Assembly: GCA_949744025.1 (NCBI GenBank)
Contig: CATJWA010000144.1
Span: 1-11,282 of the forward strand
Length of the DNA stretch: 11,282 bases
DNA from: an uncultured Eubacteriales bacterium
GTDB lineage: Bacteria > Bacillota > Clostridia > Oscillospirales > Oscillospiraceae
Reading direction: 5' to 3'
In this document: positions 1 through 5,971 of the stretch, in pieces
Layout: the number at the start of each line of letters is the position of its first letter
Position numbering within the stretch: the stretch's first letter is position 1
Notes under the pieces: model-generated
What the model was told of the DNA's origin: nothing
The model's input: only the letters and a program-made list of their open reading frames with translations
The model's database searches: none
Made by a program: the position numbers and the translations under genes

Positions 1-287
1 AAGGCCGCGGACACGGCGAAGAACACAAGCACCGCCCGCGGCGCGCGCCGTCCTGTCCCGAAGGCGAGCAGCGGCAGCGCCGCGCCCGCGGCAAGCTTGA
101 CCGCCGCCAGGGCAAAAAAACGCGGCAGCAGCACTGCCAGCACCGCATATACCGCGCCCCAGAGCGCCCCAAGCAGCATCCGCCATCGCCTGAGCGGCAG
201 CGCACATATCTTTCCGACGGCGCGCAGCAGCAGATAGTCGATAATGAAGTTGAGCAGAAACAGGCTGTCTATGTAAACAATCTCCAT
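1..287 (-). CDS. spoIIGA: Sigma-E processing peptidase SpoIIGA, N-terminal part (runs off the window)
   Basis: This is the first 95 codons of a minus-strand gene cut by the left edge. The protein begins MEIVYIDSLFLLNFIIDYLL and continues as alternating hydrophobic stretches with basic connecting turns (around RRWR and GRRAPR). This is the pattern of the N-terminal multi-helix membrane domain of SpoIIGA. The YIDxxFLLNFIIDYLLL opening and the following RRWRMLLGALWGAVYAVL segment are typical of clostridial SpoIIGA. In the family, the C-terminal aspartic-protease-like domain, not visible here, cleaves pro-sigma-E in the mother cell at the sporulation septum after a SpoIIR signal from the forespore. 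The start is fixed by an in-frame TAA five codons upstream. No good Shine-Dalgarno lies in front of it: the nearest is a GGTGAG about 18 bases away. It is divergent from pyrH. By family context sigE should lie beyond the left edge, but that is not visible. The membrane domain alone could in principle belong to a related protein, but the match is distinctive. Confidence 0.85.
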   Translation of the reverse strand, partial: MEIVYIDSLFLLNFIIDYLLLRAVGKICALPLRRWRMLLGALWGAVYAVLAVLLPRFFALAAVKLAAGAALPLLAFGTGRRAPRAVLVFFAVSAA

Positions 288-293
288 GGGGCC

Positions 294-326
294 ATTTTAA
301 CGCCGCTCACCCGCGAAAGGCGTCAA
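294..326 (-). promoter_or_regulatory. Candidate spoIIGA promoter with long spacer
   Basis: On the minus strand, TTGACG (plus-strand 321-326) and TAAAAT (plus-strand 294-299) are separated by 21 bases. SigA promoters normally need about 17. The Spo0A-activated spoIIG promoter of Bacillus subtilis is known for an unusually long spacer of about 22, so the layout is suggestive. The -10-like box ends only 6 bases before the ATG, so a transcript from it would be almost or fully leaderless, in line with the absent ribosome binding site. The call is from spacing only and is weak. Confidence 0.25.
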
Positions 327-377
327 AACGGGAGGGCGCCCCGACTGCGCTTTTTCAGAAAATTTACAATGCCCGTA

Positions 378-406
378 TTGTCAAAACGTGCCCGGCATGG
401 TAAAAT
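378..406 (+). promoter_or_regulatory. SigA-type promoter for pyrH and the downstream genes
   Basis: A -35 box TTGTCA (378-383) and a -10 box TAAAAT (401-406) are separated by exactly 17 bases. A TG dinucleotide one base before the -10 makes it an extended -10 element. Transcription would start near 412-414, about 28 bases before the pyrH start at 441. The surroundings are AT-rich in an otherwise GC-rich window. It is the best promoter match in the window and sits where a promoter for the rightward gene cluster is needed, because spoIIGA reads the other way. Confidence 0.75.
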
Positions 407-440
407 ATAAAAGAATAAAAACGGAATGGAGATGGTTCCG

Positions 441-1160
441 ATGGACAGCAAAAAGCCGGCATATAAGCGCGTGCTGATAAAAATAAGCGGCGAAGCCTTG
501 GCGGGTGAGAAAAAAACCGGTCTGGACTTCGCGGTTATCAACGAGGCGTGCCTCGCGGTGAAAAAATGTATGGACCTGGGCGTCCAGGTATCTATCGTTA
601 TCGGCGGCGGCAACTTCTGGCGCGGCGTGAAGGACGGCGCGGGCAAGGTCGAGCGCGTGAACGCCGACCGGATGGGAATGCTCGCCACGGCCATGAACTG
701 CCTTGCCGTGGCCGACGTGTTCAAGCAATTAGGAGTGGACGCGCGGATTCAGACCGCTATCGACATCGCCGGCGCGGGCGAGCGCTTTGACACGCGCACG
801 GCGATATGGCATCTTGAATCCGGACGCGTGGTGCTCTTTGCCTGCGGAACGGGCTGTCCCTTCTTCTCCACGGACACCGCCGCGGTGCTCCGCGCGGCCG
901 AGACGAACGCGGACGCGATACTTCTGGCGAAGAATATCGACGGCGTGTACTCCGCCGACCCGAAGGTGGACCCCGCCGCCGTGCGCTTTGACCGTATAAG
1001 CTATGACGATGTGCTTGCCCAGCACCTTGCCGTGATGGACAGCACCGCCACCAGCCTTGCCATGGACAACAGCATCCCCGTTATAGTGTTCGCCCTCAAG
1101 GATACAGAGAACATTGTCCGCGCCGCGATGGGGGAGAACATCGGAACGATAGTCAAATAA
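441..1160 (+). CDS. pyrH: UMP kinase (uridylate kinase) PyrH
   Basis: This cytoplasmic hexameric enzyme of the amino-acid-kinase fold phosphorylates UMP to UDP with ATP, feeding UTP and CTP synthesis. The 239-residue protein has the usual family length. The visible motifs are LIKISGEALAG (12-22, phosphate binding), VIGGGNFWRG (53-62), NADRMGMLAT (75-83), a GTGCPFFSTDTAA loop (136-148) and AKNIDGVYSADPK (163-175), followed by VMDSTA (198-203). I chose the ATG at 441 because GGAG at 428-431 lies at proper spacing. An in-frame ATG at 426 would add five residues but would sit only about 13 bases after the predicted transcription start. One oddity is Cys139 where many family members have Asn (GTGNP). 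In many Bacillota tsf precedes pyrH, whereas here pyrH is the first gene after a divergent spoIIGA. Bacterial PyrH is typically activated by GTP and inhibited by UTP; that is family knowledge. Confidence 0.97.
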   Translation: MDSKKPAYKRVLIKISGEALAGEKKTGLDFAVINEACLAVKKCMDLGVQVSIVIGGGNFWRGVKDGAGKVERVNADRMGMLATAMNCLAVADVFKQLGVDARIQTAIDIAGAGERFDTRTAIWHLESGRVVLFACGTGCPFFSTDTAAVLRAAETNADAILLAKNIDGVYSADPKVDPAAVRFDRISYDDVLAQHLAVMDSTATSLAMDNSIPVIVFALKDTENIVRAAMGENIGTIVK

Positions 1161-1189
1161 TCAAATGAGAGGCGGAGCCTCTCATTTGA
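1161..1189. repeat. Perfect palindromic hairpin just after pyrH
   Basis: TCAAATGAGAGGC (1161-1173) and its exact reverse complement (1177-1189) form a 13-bp stem with a 3-base loop, starting one base after the pyrH stop codon. No T-run follows (the next bases are GGGGATTCGCTCCGC), so it is not a standard intrinsic terminator. It may stabilise the pyrH mRNA end or belong to a dispersed palindromic repeat family. Confidence 0.75.
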
Positions 1190-1230
1190 GGGGATTCGCT
1201 CCGCTGCGTCGTCGCAGGCTCCATATCTCT

Positions 1231-1247
1231 CGCCCCGCCGCGGGGCG
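1231..1247. repeat. GC-rich small hairpin in the pyrH-frr spacer
   Basis: CGCCCCG (1231-1237) pairs with CGGGGCG (1241-1247) around a 3-base loop, giving a 7-bp all-GC stem. It lies between two larger palindromes in the same spacer. A smaller 5-bp stem, CTGCG with CGCAG around a TCGT loop, lies just before it at about 1203-1216. Its function is not evident. Confidence 0.6.
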
Positions 1248-1262
1248 AACAGCTCTGCATCA

Positions 1263-1297
1263 AGAATTTGTAAGCGGCAAAGCCGCTGACAAATTCT
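1263..1297. repeat. Two-part palindromic hairpin before frr
   Basis: AGAATTTGT (1263-1271) pairs with ACAAATTCT (1289-1297). Inside it AGCGGC (1273-1278) pairs with GCCGCT (1282-1287) around an AAA loop, with one A-G mismatch between the two stems. Fifteen pairs in 35 bases is far beyond chance. The AT-rich outer arm and GC-rich inner arm resemble the polC terminator at the end of the window, but no T-tract follows directly: the nearest TTTTT is about 15 bases on. Read-through into frr is therefore likely. Confidence 0.7.
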
Positions 1298-1353
1298 AAT
1301 ATCTGCGAGGCTTTTTATGCCGGATAAATTAAACACATGGGAGGAATTGCTTT

Positions 1354-1905
1354 ATGTCCGACTACAAGGAATTTACAGACAGAATGGAAAAAACCTGCTC
1401 CGTGCTCAGCGAGCAGTTTGCGGCCGTGCGCGCCGGAAGGGCGAACGCCGCGGTGCTCGACCAGATAAGCGTGGAGTATTACGGCACCGCCACGCCCATA
1501 CACCAGCTTGCCACCATCGCCACCCCCGACCCGCGCACCCTGACCATACAGCCCTGGGACGCCGGTTCGCTCAAGGCCATTGAAAAGGCGATTCTCTCCT
1601 CCGAGCTGGGCATAAATCCCCAGAACGACGGGCGCATAATCAGGCTCGTGTTCCCGCAGCTTACCGAGGAGCGCAGAAAAGAGCTGGCCAGGCAGGTCAA
1701 GAAATATGCCGAGGACGCGAAGGTTGCGGTGCGCAACATCCGCCGCGACGGCATTGAGAAATTCAAGAAGCAGCAGAAGGCCAGCGAGATAACCGAGGAC
1801 GATTACAAGGTCATGGAGCGGGAGTTCCAGAAGAAGGTCGAGGACTACATCAAGAAGGTTGACGAGCTCGCCGCGAAGAAGGAAAAGGAGCTCTTTGAGC
1901 TGTAA
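1354..1905 (+). CDS. frr: Ribosome recycling factor
   Basis: Together with EF-G this factor splits the post-termination 70S ribosome so that subunits can be reused. It acts in the cytoplasm and mimics tRNA in shape. The 183-residue length is normal for the family (about 185). Visible are the domain I helix with VRAGRANAAVLD (25-36), the domain II beta region with YYGTATPIHQLATI (42-55), LTIQPWD (63-69) and ELGINPQNDGRIIRL (84-98), then the return helices with EERRKEL (105-111) and AVRNIRRDG (125-133). The conserved arginines of the last motif are known to matter for activity. The C-terminal helix is very rich in Lys and Glu. The start is supported by GGGAGG at 1339-1344, nine bases before the ATG. 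The stop codon overlaps the uppS start by one base (TAATG), which suggests translational coupling. Confidence 0.98.
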   Translation: MSDYKEFTDRMEKTCSVLSEQFAAVRAGRANAAVLDQISVEYYGTATPIHQLATIATPDPRTLTIQPWDAGSLKAIEKAILSSELGINPQNDGRIIRLVFPQLTEERRKELARQVKKYAEDAKVAVRNIRRDGIEKFKKQQKASEITEDDYKVMEREFQKKVEDYIKKVDELAAKKEKELFEL

Positions 1906-2645
1906 TGGGGCTGCTTTTCAAGGCGCGCAAAGGGGCGGAGGAGGCCGATCTTTCGGCGCTCCCCCGCCATATTGCCATTATAATGGACGGCAACGGCCGC
2001 TGGGCGAAAAAGCGCGGCCTGCCGCGCACCGCCGGTCACGCCGCCGGCGCGGAGACCTTCCGCCGTATTGCCACCTGGTGTAAGGACGTGGGGCTTGAGT
2101 ACCTGACGGTGTATGCCTTCTCCACGGAGAACTGGAAGCGTCCGGCCGAGGAGGTCGAGGCCATAATGGGCCTGCTGGATAAGTACCTGCTCGAGGCAAT
2201 AGAGCGCATGGAGCGCGACCGCGTGCGCATGAGCTTTTTCGGCGACACAAGCGTGCTCAGCCCGCGCCTGCGCGAGCTCATCGCGAAAACCGCGGAGATA
2301 AGCACGCATTTTGAGGGCTGTCAGGTAAACATCTGCCTCAACTACGGCGGCAGGGACGAGATAATCCGCGCCGCCCGCCGCTACGCCGAGGATTTTAAAA
2401 GGGGCGAGGCGGAGGACTTGGATGAGGCCGTTTTTTCTTCCTACCTCTACTCCGCCGGAGTGCCGGACCCGGACCTGATAATCCGGCCGAGCGGGGAATA
2501 CCGGCTGAGCAACTTCCTCATGTGGCAGAGCGCCTACGCCGAGCTTTACTTCACCGACGTGCTCTGGCCGGACTTTGACCCCGGCGAGATGAAAAAGGCG
2601 ATTGCGGCCTATCAGCACCGCTCCCGCCGCTTCGGCGGAATATGA
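1905..2645 (+). CDS. uppS: Isoprenyl transferase (undecaprenyl diphosphate synthase, cis-prenyltransferase)
   Basis: This enzyme adds isopentenyl units in cis to farnesyl diphosphate, giving the C55 carrier lipid for peptidoglycan and other cell-wall polymers. It acts as a soluble, membrane-associated homodimer. At 246 residues it is of normal length. Signature stretches are HIAIIMDGNGRWAKKRG (22-38) with the catalytic, Mg-binding Asp28, GH at 44-45, TVYAFSTENWKRP (68-80), NICLNYGGRDEI (142-153) and DLIIRPSGEYRLSNFLMWQS (190-209), followed by YAELYF (211-216) with the second metal-site Glu213. The usual Thr of RTSGE is Pro here (RPSGE). The ATG lies inside the frr stop codon; the only Shine-Dalgarno-like GGAG (1887-1890) is 14 bases upstream within frr, so coupling to frr translation is likely. 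The substrate chain length cannot be read from sequence with certainty, but the context with dxr, ispG and cdsA fits the C55 enzyme. Confidence 0.96.
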   Translation: MGLLFKARKGAEEADLSALPRHIAIIMDGNGRWAKKRGLPRTAGHAAGAETFRRIATWCKDVGLEYLTVYAFSTENWKRPAEEVEAIMGLLDKYLLEAIERMERDRVRMSFFGDTSVLSPRLRELIAKTAEISTHFEGCQVNICLNYGGRDEIIRAARRYAEDFKRGEAEDLDEAVFSSYLYSAGVPDPDLIIRPSGEYRLSNFLMWQSAYAELYFTDVLWPDFDPGEMKKAIAAYQHRSRRFGGI

Positions 2646-2663
2646 AAATCAAAGGATGATTAA

Positions 2664-3482
2664 ATGAAAACCCGCATACTTGTTGCCGCCGTCGGAATAC
2701 CCCTGCTGGTGGTCATAATCTTTTTTGCCCCGCTGTGGCTGACGGCCGCGGCGGTGGGGGTCATATCGGCCGGCTGCGCCTGGGAGCTGCTGCGCTGCAC
2801 GGACATGGATTTGCCCATACGTATGCTTGTGTACGCGGCGCTCAGCGCCTTTGCCGTGCCGTTTTCGCTGATGTTCTTTGACGCGGGGAGGGTGTATTTC
2901 ACGGTGCTGTTCGCGCTGTTCGCGCTGATGTTCTGCGAGCTGATGTTCTCGTTCCGCGACGGCCAGCCCATGGCGCTCGAGAGCGTGACGAGCGCGCTTT
3001 TGGCCGGCGGCGTGATGCCGGTGCTGCTGTCTGGTATAGTGCTGCTCGGGCAGAGAGAGAATGCGAGCGTTTATATGTTCCTGCCCTTCGTCGTCGCCTT
3101 TTCCAGCGACAGCGGAGCGTACTTTGCCGGCAGCTTTTTGGGCCGGCACAAGCTCACGCCGCACCTTTCCCCGAACAAGACCATCGAGGGCAGCATCGGC
3201 GGCTTTGCCGCGGCGGTTGCGCTCGCCGCGCTGTATGGACTGATACTTAAAACCGCGAAATTCGAGGTCAATATGCCCGTGATGTGCGTTTACGGCTTTT
3301 TGGGCAGCCTCGCCTGCCAGCTTGGCGACCTCGGCTTCTCCGCGGTGAAACGCCTTTGCGGCGTGAAGGACTACGGCAATCTCATCCCAGGCCACGGCGG
3401 AATGCTCGACCGCTTTGACAGTATGCACTGGACCGCGGCGCTGCTGCTGGTGCTGGTCAACTGGGTCCCGGCAATCGGATAA
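2664..3482 (+). CDS. cdsA: Phosphatidate cytidylyltransferase (CDP-diacylglycerol synthase)
   Basis: This integral membrane enzyme converts phosphatidic acid and CTP into CDP-diacylglycerol and diphosphate, the branch point to all major phospholipids. The 272-residue protein has many hydrophobic segments, with helices visible near 5-22, 26-40, 53-71, 77-95, 112-128, 180-195 and 254-270. The family signature is complete at the C-terminal side: SAVKRLCGVKDYGNLIPGHG (226-245), followed by GMLDRFDS. Two other conserved parts are FSSDSGAYFAG (146-156) and SPNKTIEGSIGG (169-180). Ser replaces the more usual Thr of SDTGAY. The start follows AAAGGATG at 2651-2658, at good spacing. It lies 18 bases after uppS and ends 113 bases before the likely dxr start. 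Confidence 0.96.
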   Translation: MKTRILVAAVGIPLLVVIIFFAPLWLTAAAVGVISAGCAWELLRCTDMDLPIRMLVYAALSAFAVPFSLMFFDAGRVYFTVLFALFALMFCELMFSFRDGQPMALESVTSALLAGGVMPVLLSGIVLLGQRENASVYMFLPFVVAFSSDSGAYFAGSFLGRHKLTPHLSPNKTIEGSIGGFAAAVALAALYGLILKTAKFEVNMPVMCVYGFLGSLACQLGDLGFSAVKRLCGVKDYGNLIPGHGGMLDRFDSMHWTAALLLVLVNWVPAIG

Positions 3483-3595
3483 AGGGCTTCGCCGTTTGCG
3501 AAAGCCGCAGGAGTCAGGAGGGCGGCGCGCTTTCCCCGCGGGATGCCGCGCGGGAATAAGGCGGACGAAAGCTTTTGGAGGAGGTGTCCTCGAAA
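3483..3595 (+). promoter_or_regulatory. cdsA-dxr spacer with strong dxr ribosome binding site
   Basis: The 113-base gap has no convincing promoter or terminator. It holds two modest stem-loops: GGCTTCGC (3485-3492) with GCGAAAGCC (3498-3506, one bulged base), and CCCGCG (3535-3540) with CGCGGG (3549-3554). Its end carries an unusually good Shine-Dalgarno, GGAGGAGGTG (3577-3586), nine bases before the ATG at 3596. This rules out the in-frame TTG at 3575 as the start, because that codon directly abuts the ribosome binding site. Confidence 0.7.
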
Positions 3596-4741
3596 ATGGT
3601 TCACAGCATATCAATTCTCGGCTCCACCGGCAGCATCGGCCGGCAGACGGTTGAGGCGGCGGAGCGTCTGGGCGTCCGTGTCGCGGCGCTGGCGGCCAAT
3701 CGGAGCACGGAGCTTTTGGAGGCGCAGGCGCGCAGGCTTCACCCCGAGCTTGTCGCAGTCACGGACGAGACTGCGGCGCGTCAGCTCAAAATCGCGCTGG
3801 CGGACACGCAAACGCGCGTGCTCGGCGGAGCGGAAGCGCTGACCGAGGCCGCGGCGCTGGAGGGGACCGACTGCGTGGTCACGGCGGTGTCCGGCTCCGT
3901 GGGGCTGCGGCCGACGCTCGCGGCCATTGAGCGGGGCAAGCGGATTGCCCTGGCAAACAAGGAGACGCTCGTGTGCGCGGGGGAAATCGTCATGCGCAGG
4001 GCGCGGGAGTACTCGGCGGAGATAATCCCTGTGGACTCCGAGCACTCGGCGATTTTCCAGAGCCTGAGCGGCCGGGGGAAGGGGGAGCTGGAGAGGATAC
4101 TGCTCACCGCCTCGGGCGGCCCCTTCCGCGGCCTGACCAGGGAGCAGACCTATCACAAGACCCCCGCCGAGGCCGTGGCGCACCCGAACTGGAGCATGGG
4201 CGCGAAAATAAGCGTGGACAGCGCCACGATGATGAACAAGGGCCTTGAGCTTATCGAGGCGATGCACCTTTTCGGCGTGCCGCCGGAGAGAATACAGGTG
4301 CTCATTCACCCCCAGAGCGTGGTCCACTCCGCCGTCGAGCTTATCGACGGCGCGGTTATAGCCCAGCTCGGCGTGCCCGACATGGGCCTGCCGATTCAGT
4401 ACGCGCTGACATATCCGGAGCGCTTGCCCTCGGCGGCGGCGCGGCTGGATTTGTTCAAAACCGGCGCGCTGGAGTTTTTCGAGCCGGCTTTGGAGAATAT
4501 GCCCTGCCTTGCGCTGGCGATGGACTGCGCGCGGCGCGGCGGCAGCGCCCCGTGCGCGATGTCTGCGGCCAACGAGCAGGCCGTGGCGCTTTTCCTGAGA
4601 GAAAAAATAAGCTTTGGGCAGATTTATGAATGTACTGCCGCGGCGCTGGAAAACATAGAGTTAATAGCGGGCCCCACGCTTGAGCAGCTTTTGGACTGCG
4701 ACGCGGCGGCAAGGCGCTTTGTGACGGAACACTGGGGCTGA
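3596..4741 (+). CDS. dxr: 1-deoxy-D-xylulose 5-phosphate reductoisomerase
   Basis: This cytoplasmic enzyme carries out the first committed step of the MEP pathway: DXP plus NADPH gives 2-C-methyl-D-erythritol 4-phosphate. It is the known target of fosmidomycin. From ATG 3596 the protein has 381 residues, normal for the family. The NADPH-binding loop ILGSTGSIG is at 7-15 and ALANKETLV at 118-126. The divalent-metal ligands are Asp147 and Glu149 in PVDSEHSAIFQ (145-155) and Glu218 in MNKGLE (213-218). LTASGGPFR (170-178), HPNWSMGAKISVDSATMMNK (196-215) and HPQSVVHSAVE (238-248) complete the active site. The C-terminal helical domain (about 290-381) is present. Every catalytic residue I can place is intact. 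It acts in the same pathway as ispG, one gene further on. Confidence 0.97.
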   Translation: MVHSISILGSTGSIGRQTVEAAERLGVRVAALAANRSTELLEAQARRLHPELVAVTDETAARQLKIALADTQTRVLGGAEALTEAAALEGTDCVVTAVSGSVGLRPTLAAIERGKRIALANKETLVCAGEIVMRRAREYSAEIIPVDSEHSAIFQSLSGRGKGELERILLTASGGPFRGLTREQTYHKTPAEAVAHPNWSMGAKISVDSATMMNKGLELIEAMHLFGVPPERIQVLIHPQSVVHSAVELIDGAVIAQLGVPDMGLPIQYALTYPERLPSAAARLDLFKTGALEFFEPALENMPCLALAMDCARRGGSAPCAMSAANEQAVALFLREKISFGQIYECTAAALENIELIAGPTLEQLLDCDAAARRFVTEHWG

Positions 4742-4892
4742 GCACGGCGGCGCAGGGCAAACGCGCCGCTGCCCTTGGCCGCGGCAGTCTATCCTTAGCC
4801 GCGGACGCGCGCCCGAAGGGCCCCAAAAATCTCTGAGGAAGGAAAGATACCGTGCGCCGGAAGTGTGTTTTTCGGATGCGTTGGTGCGAATT
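4742..4892 (+). other. dxr-rseP spacer with GC-rich stem-loops
   Basis: This 151-base spacer contains GCGGCGC (4747-4753) pairing with GCGCCGC (4763-4769). An overlapping alternative is AGGGCA (4754-4759) with TGCCCT (4770-4775). A separate stem, CCGCGGC (4779-4785) with GCCGCGG (4798-4804), has a 12-base loop. No T-tract follows, so termination is not indicated. A purine-rich GAGGAAGGAAAG (4835-4846) looks like a ribosome binding site but is too far from the likely rseP start, and the GTG at 4852 next to it is in another frame. I see no convincing gene or promoter here. Confidence 0.45.
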
Positions 4893-5966
4893 ATGTATAT
4901 TGTTTTGGCGATAATTGCCTTTGGCGTACTGATAATAGTCCATGAGCTCGGCCACTTTGCCGCGGCGAGAGCGTGCGGCGTGCGGGTGGTCGAGTTCTCG
5001 CTCGGCATGGGCCCGCTGCTGCTGAAAAAGCAGGGACGCGAGACGCTGTACTCCCTGCGCGCGCTGCCGTTGGGCGGCTTCTGCGCCATGGAGGGCGAGG
5101 ACGGCGACAGCGACGACCCGCGCGCCTTTTCCGCGCAGCCGGCCTGGAAGCGGATTATAATTCTCGTCGCGGGAGCGGCGATGAATTTCGTGGTGGGCTT
5201 TCTGCTGGTGCTCGTGGTGTTCTCACAGGCGGAGGGCTACTCCTCGCCGACGATTGACGCTTTCATGGACGGCTGCCCCTATCAGGGGGAGAGCATGCTC
5301 ATGGAGGGCGACACGTTTTATAAAATAGACGGACACCGGACCTACTTTTTCGCGGACATCTCGGAGTTTCTGGGCCGCTCGGGCTCGGAATATCACGACA
5401 TCGTGGTGATACGCGGCGGGGAGAAGGTCAAGCTGGAAAGCTTCCGCCTTGTTCCGGTCGAGTACCCGACGGCGGACGGCGGCACGGAGCTGAAATACGG
5501 CGTATACGGCCGCTTCGAGCCCAGGACGCTGGCTTCGAGCCTGAAATACTCGTGGTACAGCTCGCTGGACTTTGTGCGTCTGGTCTGGCGCAGCCTCGGC
5601 GATTTGGTGACGGGGCGCGTCGGCGTCAAGGAGCTGTCGGGGCCCGTGGGCATAGTGGACCTGGTAAACGACGTGGCCCGGCAGGAGGCGGCAAGGACCT
5701 CAGTGACGGACGCGCTGCTGGACGTGGCGTATCTGTTCGCGCTCATTGCCGTGAACCTTGCGGTGATGAATCTGCTGCCGATACCGGCGCTCGACGGCGG
5801 GCGGGTGCTCCTGCTGGCGGTCACCGCCGTGATAGAGCGCGTGTCTCACCGCAAGCTCAACCCGAAATATGAGGCGTATATTCACTCGGCGGGCTTTATC
5901 CTGCTGATGGGCCTGATGGTGTTTGTGATGGTCAATGATATAGTCAAGCTATTCGTGAACAGGTAG
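4893..5966 (+). CDS. rseP: RIP metalloprotease RseP/RasP (site-2 protease family, PDZ domain)
   Basis: This zinc protease cuts transmembrane segments inside the membrane. In Bacillus the orthologue RasP degrades anti-sigma factors, remnant signal peptides and division proteins; the substrate here is unknown. The first helix carries the zinc motif HELGH (17-21). The third zinc ligand region is NLLPIPALDGG (293-303, Asp301) in a later helix. Further membrane segments lie near 88-110, 277-292 and 333-350. A PDZ-like domain spans about 113-195, and GPVGI (250-254) is typical of the family. I place the start at ATG 4893 because HELGH then falls at residue 17, as in relatives. A GTG at 4863 in the same frame would add ten polar residues before the helix. 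The ribosome binding site at 4893 is weak (GGTG at 4883-4886), so the start is less certain than the function. At 357 residues the length is normal for clostridial members. Confidence 0.94.
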   Translation: MYIVLAIIAFGVLIIVHELGHFAAARACGVRVVEFSLGMGPLLLKKQGRETLYSLRALPLGGFCAMEGEDGDSDDPRAFSAQPAWKRIIILVAGAAMNFVVGFLLVLVVFSQAEGYSSPTIDAFMDGCPYQGESMLMEGDTFYKIDGHRTYFFADISEFLGRSGSEYHDIVVIRGGEKVKLESFRLVPVEYPTADGGTELKYGVYGRFEPRTLASSLKYSWYSSLDFVRLVWRSLGDLVTGRVGVKELSGPVGIVDLVNDVARQEAARTSVTDALLDVAYLFALIAVNLAVMNLLPIPALDGGRVLLLAVTAVIERVSHRKLNPKYEAYIHSAGFILLMGLMVFVMVNDIVKLFVNR

Positions 5967-5971
5967 AGAAC

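Noticed and set aside
336..355. Possible small terminator GCGC...GCGC followed by TTTTT in the divergent region
   Set aside because: Only a 4-bp stem, and it lies between two divergent starts where no upstream plus-strand gene is visible.
1286..1302. Promoter for frr from CTGACA (1286-1291) or TAATAT (1297-1302)
   Set aside because: The two boxes are too close to serve together and neither has a partner at 16-18 bases.
1161..1317. Rho-independent terminator between pyrH and frr
   Set aside because: The hairpins are strong but none is directly followed by a T-run; the nearest TTTTT is about 15 bases after the last stem and no new promoter for frr is convincing.
4747..4775. H-type pseudoknot from two interleaved stems after dxr
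   Set aside because: The crossing loops would be zero bases long, which is sterically not feasible; the stems are more likely mutually exclusive hairpins or chance in GC-rich DNA.
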